Assembly (NCBI GenBank): GCA_946551795.1
Contig: CAMNRF010000015.1
Span: 1 to 36,457 of the forward strand
Length of the DNA stretch: 36,457 bases
Direction: 5' to 3'
From: an uncultured Oscillibacter sp.
GTDB taxonomy: Bacteria; Bacillota; Clostridia; Oscillospirales; Oscillospiraceae
Each line of letters opens with the position of its first letter. Position 1 is the first letter of the stretch. The notes beneath the pieces were generated by a model. It made no database searches. It was not told where the DNA came from and was given only the letters and a program-made list of their open reading frames with translations. The position numbers were made by a program, and so were the translations under genes. This document shows positions 23,652-30,782 of the stretch, one piece after another.

Positions 23652-23660
23652 GGAACATGT

Positions 23661-24926
23661 ATGAGCCAGCTATTGGTGCGGGGCGGCAGGAGCCTTTTGG
23701 GGGAAGTGGCCGTCCAGGGAGCGAAGAACAGCGTGCTGCCCATTCTGGCGGCGACGCTGCTGACAGGCGGACAGGTGGAGCTGCGGGGCTGTCCCCGCCT
23801 GCGGGACGTGGACGCCTCCATCCGGATTCTCAAAACCCTGGGCTGTGACGCCCGCTGGGAGGGGGACAGCCTCCTGGCAGATACTTCCGGGTTGAACTGC
23901 TGTGCCGTCTCTGATATACTGATGCGGGAGATGCGCTCCTCCGCCATCTTCCTGGGGGCCATCCTGGCCCGGTGCGGGGAGGCGGAGATGAGCTACCCCG
24001 GCGGCTGTGAGCTGGGCCCCAGGCCCATCGACCTGCATCTTGCGGGACTGCGGGACCTGGGGGCGGAGATCCAGGACAGCGGCGGGATGCTGCGGTGCAA
24101 GGCCCCCCGCCTGCGGGGGAGGGACCTGGTTTTGAGCCTGCCCTCCGTGGGGGCCACGGAGAATTTGATGCTGGCCGCCTGCGGGGCGGAGGGCGTCACC
24201 ACCATCGCCAACGCCGCCCGGGAGCCGGAGATCGTGGATCTCCAGGGCTTCCTGAACGCCTGCGGCGCGGCCGTCTCCGGCGCGGGGACCTCCACCGTCA
24301 CCGTGGAGGGAAGACATCCTCTCCACGGCTGTACTTATGAGATCATGCCGGACCGCATCGCGGCGGCCACCTATCTCTGCGCCGCGGCCTCCGCCGGCGG
24401 GGAGATCTACTTGCGAAAGGCCCGGGAGGACCAGCTGTCCACCGTTACCGCCGTGCTGCGGGAGGCGGGATGTGCGGTCCGGGCGGACCGGGGCGGCGTG
24501 GGCTGTGTCTGCCGGGGGCGGCTGAAGAGCGTCCGCCCGGTGCGGACGGCGCCCTATCCGGGCTTCCCCACGGACGCCCAGGCGGTTTTGATGGCCGCGC
24601 TTCTGCGCAGCCGGGGGGCCACGGTCTTTGAGGAGACCATCTTTGAAAACCGGTACCGCCATGTGGACGAACTGGTCCGCATGGGGGCGGACATCCGGGT
24701 GGCGGGCCGTGTGGCGGTGGTCACCGGAGCGGAGACCCTTCACGGCGCGCCGGTGCGCTGCACGGACCTGCGGGGCGGTGCGGCGCTGTGCGTGGCGGCC
24801 CTGGCGGCGGAGGGGGAGACCTCCATCACGGAGATCAGCCACATCGACCGGGGCTACGAGTGCATTGAGCGAGAGCTGCGGACTCTGGGGGCGGACATCG
24901 TCCGCACGGAGCTGAGAGAGCTCTGA
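23661..24926 (+). CDS. murA: UDP-N-acetylglucosamine 1-carboxyvinyltransferase MurA
   Basis: A 421-residue enolpyruvyl transferase for the first committed step of peptidoglycan synthesis. GAKNS near 20 contains the conserved Lys-Asn pair, and C116 in PGGCELGPRPIDLH is the catalytic cysteine targeted by fosfomycin, so natural resistance by Cys-to-Asp change is not expected. ENRYRHVDELVRMGADI is the conserved C-terminal active-site segment. ATG 23661 with GGGGGGA ahead is preferred to an upstream in-frame ATG at 23619. Presence of murA inside the dcw cluster between murG and ftsQ is known in some Firmicutes. A hairpin overlaps its stop codon. Confidence 0.95.
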   Translation: MSQLLVRGGRSLLGEVAVQGAKNSVLPILAATLLTGGQVELRGCPRLRDVDASIRILKTLGCDARWEGDSLLADTSGLNCCAVSDILMREMRSSAIFLGAILARCGEAEMSYPGGCELGPRPIDLHLAGLRDLGAEIQDSGGMLRCKAPRLRGRDLVLSLPSVGATENLMLAACGAEGVTTIANAAREPEIVDLQGFLNACGAAVSGAGTSTVTVEGRHPLHGCTYEIMPDRIAAATYLCAAASAGGEIYLRKAREDQLSTVTAVLREAGCAVRADRGGVGCVCRGRLKSVRPVRTAPYPGFPTDAQAVLMAALLRSRGATVFEETIFENRYRHVDELVRMGADIRVAGRVAVVTGAETLHGAPVRCTDLRGGAALCVAALAAEGETSITEISHIDRGYECIERELRTLGADIVRTELREL

Positions 24927-24972
24927 TGGAATCGGCGCGTGCGGCAGAACGCGCGGGGGAATTCCATCAGAG
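24921..24972 (+). other. Nested hairpin over the murA stop codon
   Basis: CTCTGATGGAAT (24921-24932) pairs perfectly with ATTCCATCAGAG (24961-24972), and inside it GCGCGT (24935-24940) pairs with ACGCGC (24949-24954). The left arm contains the murA stop codon TGA. There is no T tract, so it is more likely an RNA-stability or coupling element than a terminator. Confidence 0.75.
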
Positions 24973-25004
24973 GTCCTTAAAGATATAGGAGTTCAAAGAG
25001 AGAT

Positions 25005-25787
25005 ATGGCAAGACGCAGAAAAACCAACCGGCGGAGAAGGGGAAGGTCCGGCTTCCTCTATAAGCTGCTGTCCGTTTTGGCCATGTGCGTCTGCCTCATC
25101 GCGGCGCTGACGCTGTTTTTCCGGGTGGACAGCATTGTCATCACCGGCGGAGTGCGCTACACCGAGCAGGAGCTGCGGGACGCCACCGGGGTCCGGGACG
25201 GGGCCAACCTGCTGCTTTTGAACAAGGGCCGGGTGGCGGCCAGCATGACGGAAAAGCTGCCCTATCTCAAGGAGATCAGCGGCATCAGCAAGAAGCTGCC
25301 GGACACTCTGGTGATCCGGGTGGAGGAGTGCGGAAGGCCCCTGGCGGTGGTTCAGGACGGCGCCGCCTGGCTCATCAGCCCCACCAGCTCCGGACGGGGC
25401 AAGATTGTGGAACAGCTGCCCGCGGCGGCCGCCGCCGGATACGGTGTGATCGACGGCTGCCAGCTGCTGGCGCCCTCGGTGGGCACCGGCCCCGCCTTCG
25501 CCACGGAGTACGCCGTACAGCAGAGCAGCCTGCTCAGTCTGCTGGGCGCCCTGGAGGAGGCGGAGATGCTGGAGCAGGTGGAGGCCATCCACCTGGGGGA
25601 CGCCGCAGAGATCACCATGGAGTACGGCGGGCGCTTTACCGTGCGCCTGAGCTACAGCGCGGACTACGCCCGCAAGCTCACAAAGCTCCAGTGGAGCCTT
25701 GCCGAGGGCGTCATTCAGGACAACATGACCGGCACCTTTGACATGCGGGGAGACAGCAAGGACTTCTTCCAGCCCGATCTCCAGTGA
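25005..25787 (+). CDS. FtsQ/DivIB-type cell division protein
   Basis: A 260-residue bitopic protein with a very basic N-terminus (RRRKTNRRRRGR), one membrane helix (about 18-39), a POTRA domain (about 41-112, starting VDSIVITGGVRYTEQEL) and a C-terminal beta domain. This is the architecture of FtsQ/DivIB, which joins FtsL and the septal synthase complex outside the membrane. It lies between murA and ftsZ, the usual place. A purine-rich AGGAG and AAAGAGAG lie upstream of ATG 25005. Confidence 0.92.
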   Translation: MARRRKTNRRRRGRSGFLYKLLSVLAMCVCLIAALTLFFRVDSIVITGGVRYTEQELRDATGVRDGANLLLLNKGRVAASMTEKLPYLKEISGISKKLPDTLVIRVEECGRPLAVVQDGAAWLISPTSSGRGKIVEQLPAAAAAGYGVIDGCQLLAPSVGTGPAFATEYAVQQSSLLSLLGALEEAEMLEQVEAIHLGDAAEITMEYGGRFTVRLSYSADYARKLTKLQWSLAEGVIQDNMTGTFDMRGDSKDFFQPDLQ

Positions 25788-25848
25788 GAAATTGGATGTT
25801 TTTTCCGTTTTCTTTTGGAAAAAACCCTCGAAAAGGGACTGAGAGGGC

Positions 25849-25877
25849 TTGACCGGAACAAAAAAGTGTCATACAAT
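25849..25877 (+). promoter_or_regulatory. Dedicated ftsZ promoter
   Basis: TTGACC (25849-25854), 17 bases, TACAAT (25872-25877). Just upstream GTTTTTTCC and GGAAAAAAC (about 25798-25825) form a stem that may end the preceding transcript. ftsZ thus has its own promoter although it lies at the end of the cluster. Confidence 0.87.
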
Positions 25878-25964
25878 AGACACAATATATTGAGATACTG
25901 GATATTGTGGAAAGCGCCGGGCATTTTCGCCCTTTTCTACAAATGATAGCAGGAGGCAGCACTT

Positions 25965-27065
25965 ATGGCATTTGGACTGGAAACGACTTCCGATACCGTT
26001 GTCAACATCAAGGTGATCGGCGTTGGCGGCGGCGGAAACAACGTGGTCAACCGCATGGTCCGCTCCGGGACCAAGGGCGTGGAATTTGTGGCGGTGAATA
26101 CGGATAAGCAGGCGCTGAACGTCTCCAGTGCCTCCGACAAGATCCAGATCGGCGAGAAGCTGACCCACGGCAAGGGCGCCGGCGCGGACCCGGAGATCGG
26201 CCGCAAGGCCGCCGAGGAGAGCCGCAACCAGATCGCCAAGGCCCTGGAGGACACGGACATGGTGTTCATCGCCGCCGGCATGGGCGGCGGCACCGGCACC
26301 GGCGGCGCGCCCATCGTGGCGGAGATCGCCAAGGAGATGGACATTCTCACCGTGGGCGTGGTCACCAAGCCCTTCGGCTTTGAGGGCCCCCGCCGGATGC
26401 GGGCCGCCGAGGCGGGCATCGCCGAGCTGGAGGGGAAGGTGGACTCCCTGGTCATCATCCCCAACGAGCGGCTGAAATACGCCACCGACCAGAAGGTGAC
26501 CTTTGCCAACGCCTTTGAGATCGCCGACGACGTGCTGCGCCAGGCGGTGCAGTCCATCTCCGACCTGATCCGGGACACCGGCTTCATCAACCTGGACTTT
26601 GCCGACGTCACCGCCATCATGAAAAACGCCGGCATGGCCCACATGGGCGTGGGCCGGGCCGCCGGGAAGGGCAAGGCCGAGGAGGCCGCCAAGATGGCCA
26701 TCTCCAGCCCCCTGCTGGAGACCTCCATCGATGGGGCCAAGGGCGTGCTGATCAACATCACCGGCTCCATGGACATCGGGCTGGAGGAGGTGGAGCAGGC
26801 CGCCAGCCTCGTGCGGGACGCCGTCCACCCCGACGCCCTGACCATCTTCGGCGCCACCTTTGACGAGACCATGGACGACGAGATCCGGGTCACCGTCATC
26901 GCCACCGGCTTTGAAAAGGACGCCAAGCTGCCCAAGGTGGCCCAGGAGGGCCAGACCGGCGGCGCCCCCGCCCCCGTGCCCCTGGGGGAGGAGGATGTGC
27001 CCAAGGCCGAGAAGGAGGACGACCCCTTCGACGACATCTTCAAAATTTTCAACAAGCGCGATTAG
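25965..27065 (+). CDS. ftsZ: Cell division protein FtsZ
   Basis: A 366-residue tubulin-like GTPase that forms the division ring. The GTP signature GGGTGTG lies at 107-113, with GVGGGGNN near 19-26 and the T7-loop NLDFADV near 205. The C-terminal linker is short, and the protein ends in [16 protein letters not shown] do not see the classical IPxFLR-type tail peptide that binds FtsA, SepF or ZapA, but a related IFKIF peptide may take its place. Neither ftsA nor sepF is next to it. GGAGG precedes ATG 25965. A very structured region follows the stop. Confidence 0.97.
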   Translation: MAFGLETTSDTVVNIKVIGVGGGGNNVVNRMVRSGTKGVEFVAVNTDKQALNVSSASDKIQIGEKLTHGKGAGADPEIGRKAAEESRNQIAKALEDTDMVFIAAGMGGGTGTGGAPIVAEIAKEMDILTVGVVTKPFGFEGPRRMRAAEAGIAELEGKVDSLVIIPNERLKYATDQKVTFANAFEIADDVLRQAVQSISDLIRDTGFINLDFADVTAIMKNAGMAHMGVGRAAGKGKAEEAAKMAISSPLLETSIDGAKGVLINITGSMDIGLEEVEQAASLVRDAVHPDALTIFGATFDETMDDEIRVTVIATGFEKDAKLPKVAQEGQTGGAPAPVPLGEEDVPKAEKEDDPFDDIFKIFNKRD

Positions 27066-27069
27066 GCCT

Positions 27070-27279
27070 TGTTTGATAAATGGCGAAATGCCCAACGGCG
27101 AGAGATTTTTCCGACTCGCCAAGAGCCGCCGCAAGCGGCGGTTGCTCGCTGGACGCGCCTGCGGGCGCAGTCGCCAATCAAGGCGATTTTCCTTGCCATA
27201 CTCTGTGTATGGCAAGGAAAATCAACGCAGAGTGGCGGAAAAAGATCCGCTGTTTGGGCGTTTTATCATTTTTCAAACA
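27070..27279 (+). other. 210-base nested, branched RNA fold after ftsZ
   Basis: The outer arms TGTTTG (27070-27075) and CAAACA (27274-27279) enclose GCCCAA/TTGGGC (27090-27095 with 27254-27259), GCG/CGC and an eight-pair TTTTTCCG/CGGAAAAA (27106-27113 with 27236-27243). Inside lie three hairpins: CCGCCGC-aa-GCGGCGG (27126-27141), GCGCC/GGCGC (27155-27168) and a perfect 16-pair stem beginning GATTTTCC (27185-27223). The shape is a closed multi-branch junction, like a folded ncRNA or a MITE rather than a plain 3' UTR. Confidence 0.72.
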
Positions 27280-27297
27280 TGGTCTGAAAAATCTGGA

Positions 27298-27327
27298 AAA
27301 ACCCGCGGGCTTTTGCCTGCGGGTTTT
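27298..27327 (+). terminator. Terminator of ftsZ and the dcw cluster
   Basis: AAAACCCGC-g-GGC pairs with GCC-t-GCGGGTTTT around TTTT. Two more perfect hairpins follow before spoIVB: CAAGGCA/TGCCTTG (27350-27368) and CCGCCGGC/GCCGGCGG (27427-27450). No convincing sporulation-sigma promoter was found in 27328-27479. Confidence 0.85.
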
Positions 27328-27479
27328 CTCTGTGCCCTTGAAAATCGGACAAGGCAGTCTGTGCCTTGGACACGCTGCCGCTTTTTGCAAGGTGTGTTTT
27401 CGCGGCGGAAGCAAATCATAAGAGTGCCGCCGGCGAGGTTTTGCCGGCGGATGTGATTTGATCAAAAGGGGTGATCGCA

Positions 27480-28505
27480 TTGTATGAAGTACCAAAACAC
27501 ACAAAGGGACTGCTGCGGGGCGGCGCGGCGTTCCTTCTGGCCCTGCTCCTCTGTGCCGGAGCGCCCGCGAAAGCGGCGGAGGTGACGGGCGTTTTTTCAG
27601 ATGAGACCGCCCGGATGCTGGTGCCCGTGGGCCACACCGTGGGCATCAAGCTCTTCTCCCGGGGCGTGGTGGTGGTAAAGCTCAGCGACGGCGGCACGCC
27701 CGCCAGGAGTTGCGGACTGCGCACCGGGGATGTGATCGAGGAGTGCGGCGGAGCCGCGGTGACCTCCACCGAACAGTTCCAGTCCCTTCTCCAGGAGAAT
27801 GGGGGCTCTGAGACGGACCTCCAGGTCCGCCGGGACGGCGGCAGCATGACCCTCTCCGTGGCCCCCGCCCGGAACGACCAGGGCGTCTACTGCATCGGCG
27901 CCTGGATTCGGGACAGCATGGCGGGCATCGGCACCATGACCTTTTACGACCCGGCCACCGGCGTCTTCGGCGCCCTGGGCCACGGCATCACCGACGTGGA
28001 TACGGCGCTGCTGATGCCCTTTTCCAACGGCTCCGTTCTGCCCTCCACGGTGAAGGCCGTGAAAAAGGGCGAGGCCGGCGCCGCCGGAGAACTGCGGGGG
28101 GATTTTGACCTCACCCGGGATCTGGGCCGGCTGTACGCCAACACCAGCAGCGGCATCTTCGGCACGCTGGAGACCGACGGGCTGCGCTCCGACGGGGCCG
28201 TGCCCACCGGGCAGCCCAGGGAGGGCCCCGCGGTGATCCGCGCCAACGTCCAGGGGGACCAGGTGGCGGAGTATGACATTGACATCGTCAAGGTGATTCC
28301 CGGCGCCGGGGACGGACGGGACATGGTGCTCTCCGTCACGGACCCGGACCTCATTGCCGTCACCGGCGGCATTGTTCAGGGCATGAGCGGCAGCCCCATT
28401 CTCCAGAATGGGAAAATCGTGGGGGCCGTGACCCATGTCCTGTTGAATCAACCCACAAAAGGTTATGGAATTTCCATCGAAAATATGCTGAGCGCAGCGG
28501 GATAA
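27480..28505 (+). CDS. spoIVB: SpoIVB serine peptidase
   Basis: A 341-residue S55-family protease of the sporulation signalling pathway, secreted from the forespore to trigger processing of pro-sigmaK. An N-terminal hydrophobic segment ends near AKAAEV (about 11-33), a PDZ domain follows (about 48-120), and the peptidase domain holds H168 in GHGITD, D288 and S303 in GMSGSP; the spacing D288-S303 equals that of the catalytic pair in Bacillus SpoIVB. The start is taken as TTG 27480 because AAAAGGGG lies eight bases ahead; GTG 27471 would overlap that site. The classical neighbour spo0A lies 1.3 kb downstream, with two unrelated genes between. Confidence 0.94.
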   Translation: MYEVPKHTKGLLRGGAAFLLALLLCAGAPAKAAEVTGVFSDETARMLVPVGHTVGIKLFSRGVVVVKLSDGGTPARSCGLRTGDVIEECGGAAVTSTEQFQSLLQENGGSETDLQVRRDGGSMTLSVAPARNDQGVYCIGAWIRDSMAGIGTMTFYDPATGVFGALGHGITDVDTALLMPFSNGSVLPSTVKAVKKGEAGAAGELRGDFDLTRDLGRLYANTSSGIFGTLETDGLRSDGAVPTGQPREGPAVIRANVQGDQVAEYDIDIVKVIPGAGDGRDMVLSVTDPDLIAVTGGIVQGMSGSPILQNGKIVGAVTHVLLNQPTKGYGISIENMLSAAG

Positions 28506-28536
28506 TTCCACTATATTAGAGATATTGATCAAAATG

Positions 28537-28578
28537 GCGGCAGTTCCCGGCGGTTTTACAGGGAGCTGCCGCTTTTTT
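28537..28578 (+). terminator. Terminator of spoIVB
   Basis: GCGGCAGTTCCC (28537-28548) pairs with GGGAGCTGCCGC (28561-28572) with one wobble, then six T. The stop codon of the convergent Nudix gene lies in its loop. Confidence 0.92.
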
Positions 28579-29161
28579 GCCGTCGGTCCCGCTGATGGAG
28601 ACAGAAGTCCGCCAGCTTGGCGTTGAGCTTGCTGTAGATCCGCTCCCGGAACCAGGGCTCCGAGGAGGCCGCCGCGGCCTCCTCCGGCGAAAACCAGCCC
28701 ACGCGGCTGTTCTCGTCCGGCTTGCACCACACCGCCTCCGCCGGGTCCGCCTCCAGCAGGTAGGTGACGTTCAGGTGCAGGTGGCTGGGGACGTACCGTC
28801 CCCGTTTCTCGTGGCCGTCCACGGATAAAATTTCCAGCGAGTAGACGCGCTCCGACAGGGGCCGGACATGCTCCAGCCCGCTCTCCTCCCGCACCTCCCG
28901 CAGGGCGGCGGAGAGGAGGTCCCGCTCCCCGTCGGCGTGGCCGCCCAGCCAGGCCCAGGAGCCGTAGAGGTTGTGATAGGCCATCAGCACCCGGCGGCGG
29001 TCCGGGCTCACCACCCAGGCGGAGGCGGTGAGATGGGCGCCGCGGTTCTCCCGGGTGTAGAGGTCCTCGCCCGTTCGCAGGCGGCGCAGGATCTCCTCCC
29101 GGTCCCCGGCCTCCTGGGCGTTCCAGGGGATATACTGCTCCAGCTCTGTCAGAAGATCCAT
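28556..29161 (-). CDS. Nudix hydrolase
   Basis: A 201-residue Nudix-fold protein. The Nudix box is GGHADGERDLLSAALREVRE (about 73-92) then ESGL, with the catalytic R88-E89 and E92-E93. The glutamate usually found between the box's first glycine and REV is replaced by R80, which may weaken metal binding. The subfamily with GHADG is mostly uncharacterised; it should cleave a nucleoside diphosphate linked to another group. ATG 29161 with GGAGG nine bases ahead is preferred over an in-frame start at 29194. It is inserted in reverse between spoIVB and spo0A and converges on spoIVB. Confidence 0.9.
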   Translation of the reverse strand: MDLLTELEQYIPWNAQEAGDREEILRRLRTGEDLYTRENRGAHLTASAWVVSPDRRRVLMAYHNLYGSWAWLGGHADGERDLLSAALREVREESGLEHVRPLSERVYSLEILSVDGHEKRGRYVPSHLHLNVTYLLEADPAEAVWCKPDENSRVGWFSPEEAAAASSEPWFRERIYSKLNAKLADFCLHQRDRRQKSGSSL

Positions 29162-29200
29162 TCCGCGGCGCCTCCATCTTTTCTCAAAAATCACAGTGCC

Positions 29201-29229
29201 ATGTTACCACAGGGCGGGGGAGAAGTAAA
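29201..29229 (-). promoter_or_regulatory. Candidate promoter of the Nudix gene
   Basis: Minus strand TTTACT (29229-29224), 17 bases, TAACAT (29206-29201). Each box matches consensus at four of six positions. Confidence 0.5.
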
Positions 29230-29254
29230 GAAGGGAGCGGCGCCGGAAAATCAA

Positions 29255-29283
29255 TTGAATTTCGCCGGTGGACATGGTATGAT
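29255..29283 (+). promoter_or_regulatory. Promoter of the small membrane-protein gene
   Basis: TTGAAT (29255-29260), 17 bases, TATGAT (29278-29283), about 35 bases before the ATG at 29318. Divergent from the Nudix promoter. Confidence 0.78.
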
Positions 29284-29317
29284 AAAAAAGACAGGAGCAG
29301 AGGGACGGAGGGGACGT

Positions 29318-29581
29318 ATGAAGCAGATTATTATCAATTGGCTGTATGTGTTTATCGGCCCGCCGGCCATTGGCCTTGCCCTTCGTTTTTTCTGCCGCCG
29401 CTGGAAAAGGGCGTACTGGATCACGCTCTGCCTGCTGCTCCTTACGGCGGCGGCGTGGACCCTCGCGTGGACGGCTCCCCAAGGGCTGGAGTGGTATGGG
29501 CTGGCGGCGGTGCAGGTGTCCCTGGCCGCCGCGGGATCGCTGGCGGCCGGCGCCGCGCTCTGGCTGGCGGGAAAAAAGTGA
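29318..29581 (+). CDS. Small membrane protein, 87 residues, three helices
   Basis: The product starts MKQIIINWLYVFIG and has three hydrophobic segments (about 5-25, 33-51, 60-84) with positive charges on the loops. The longer frame reaching back to 28868 runs through the Nudix gene and is not used. The start is supported by a near-consensus promoter and by GGAGGGG eight bases ahead of the ATG. I do not recognise the family. It lies in front of spo0A but has its own promoter; a link to sporulation is possible only by position. Confidence 0.72.
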   Translation: MKQIIINWLYVFIGPPAIGLALRFFCRRWKRAYWITLCLLLLTAAAWTLAWTAPQGLEWYGLAAVQVSLAAAGSLAAGAALWLAGKK

Positions 29582-29707
29582 CGCGTCCCTGGGGGACAAT
29601 GAGCCATACCTCGTGGAAGATACTGGTCAAAGATGGTACTATATTAGCGGATAGCAGGAGAGAGCGGGGATATTACCACAAAAGGACGGGATCTGTCGTG
29701 AAAAAGC

Positions 29708-29714
29708 TGTCGAA
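29708..29714 (+). promoter_or_regulatory. 0A box (Spo0A-binding site) upstream of spo0A
   Basis: TGTCGAA at 29708-29714 matches the Spo0A recognition sequence TGNCGAA exactly. It lies 25 bases upstream of the -35 of the housekeeping-type promoter. A second near-match (TTTCGAA, minus strand) lies at about 29794-29800. Autoregulation is inferred. Confidence 0.72.
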
Positions 29715-29738
29715 TATTTCTTGGAATTTATTTACAGT

Positions 29739-29767
29739 TTGACTTGAAAAAACTGTAAATTTATGCT
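29739..29767 (+). promoter_or_regulatory. spo0A promoter with an inverted repeat over the -35
   Basis: TTGACT (29739-29744), 17 bases, TATGCT (29762-29767). The arms TTTACAGTT (29731-29739) and AACTGTAAA (29751-29759) are a perfect inverted repeat enclosing the -35, so this may be an operator for another regulator. AGGAAA at 29775 recalls part of a sigmaH site but no proper -10 was found. Confidence 0.75.
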
Positions 29768-29845
29768 AATTTATAGGAAAGGCAATTCCAACCTTCGAAA
29801 ACGCGTCGCAATTCCTAAATTTTGGAAAAAGGACAAGGGTAAATC

Positions 29846-30610
29846 ATGGAAATCAGGAGAAACGTGTTGCTGGCGGACGCCAACGAGGAATTCCGCGCCA
29901 TGCTGCGGGAAGAGATTGAGAAGAGCGAGAGCTTTGCGGTGGTGGGATCTACGGGAAACGGGTCGGAGGCGCTGGAGCTGGCGGGCGAACGCCGGCCGGA
30001 CCTGCTGGTGATGGACGTGGTCCTGCCGGGACAGGACGGCCTGTCCGTCCTGCGGCAGCTGAAAGCCGATGGGACCATGCCCAAGGTCATCCTGCTCTCG
30101 GCGTTCTGCGCTGACCAGGTGGTGGCGGAGGCCAGCGACCTGGGCGTCAGCTATTTCCTGCCCAAGCCCTGCGAGGTGGGCACCCTGCTGGACCGGATGC
30201 GGGCGGTGTTCGCCCAGTCCGCCCCGGCGGAGGACCACGCCTCGTCTTTGAAGAATATGGTGACCTCCGTGATCCATGAGATCGGCGTGCCCGCCCACAT
30301 CAAGGGCTACCAGTACCTGCGGGAGGCCATCATGATCACCGTGGAGGATATGGACGTCATCAACGCCGTGACCAAGGTGCTGTACCCGGCGGTGGCCAAG
30401 CGGTTCGCCACGACGCCCTCCCGGGTGGAGCGGGCCATCCGCCACGCCATTGAGGTGGCCTGGGACCGGGGCGATCTGGAGACGCTGCAAAAGTACTTCG
30501 GCTACACCGTCTCCAACGCCAAGGGCAAGCCCACCAACAGCGAGTTCATCGCCATGATCGCGGACAGGCTGGTCCTGGAGATGCGCAACAGCGGCCGGCT
30601 GTCCGGCTGA
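29846..30610 (+). CDS. spo0A: Sporulation master regulator Spo0A
   Basis: A 254-residue response regulator. The receiver domain (about 5-120) has acidic D11, phospho-acceptor D57 in LLVMDVVLP, and the lysine of FLPKP. The C-terminal DNA-binding domain (about 135-250) contains [36 protein letters not shown] and [13 protein letters not shown], unmistakable for Spo0A. When phosphorylated it binds 0A boxes and starts sporulation. AAGGACAAGGGT precedes ATG 29846. Upstream DNA carries a perfect 0A box and a housekeeping-type promoter. A terminator follows within 18 bases, so it is monocistronic. Confidence 0.97.
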   Translation: MEIRRNVLLADANEEFRAMLREEIEKSESFAVVGSTGNGSEALELAGERRPDLLVMDVVLPGQDGLSVLRQLKADGTMPKVILLSAFCADQVVAEASDLGVSYFLPKPCEVGTLLDRMRAVFAQSAPAEDHASSLKNMVTSVIHEIGVPAHIKGYQYLREAIMITVEDMDVINAVTKVLYPAVAKRFATTPSRVERAIRHAIEVAWDRGDLETLQKYFGYTVSNAKGKPTNSEFIAMIADRLVLEMRNSGRLSG

Positions 30611-30627
30611 GACGGAGATTACGCGGA

Positions 30628-30653
30628 GGAGAGGCGAAAGCCTCTCCTTTTTT
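30628..30653 (+). terminator. Terminator of spo0A
   Basis: GGAGAGGC-gaaa-GCCTCTCC with a GNRA-type loop, followed by six T. Confidence 0.95.
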
Positions 30654-30668
30654 GCTCTGAAGAGGGAC

Positions 30669-30735
30669 TGTCAACGGACGGTTGACAATCTGTGCCGGCT
30701 CGTTGCTTGCCCGCGGGGGCGGTCTATGGTACACT
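30669..30735 (+). promoter_or_regulatory. Promoter of the HTH gene with an upstream inverted repeat
   Basis: TTGCCC (30707-30712), 17 bases, TACACT (30730-30735). Upstream, TGTCAAC and GTTGACA (30669-30687) form a perfect seven-base inverted repeat around GGACG, a likely protein-binding site, perhaps of the HTH protein itself. Confidence 0.68.
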
Positions 30736-30782
30736 GTGAGCATAAAAACTCATTACCGCGGAGAAAAGAGGGGGAACGAGCC

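Noticed and set aside
27328-27479. A sporulation-sigma (sigmaG-type) promoter for spoIVB
   Set aside because: CATAAGA at 27417 resembles a -10, but no matching -35 is at the right distance.
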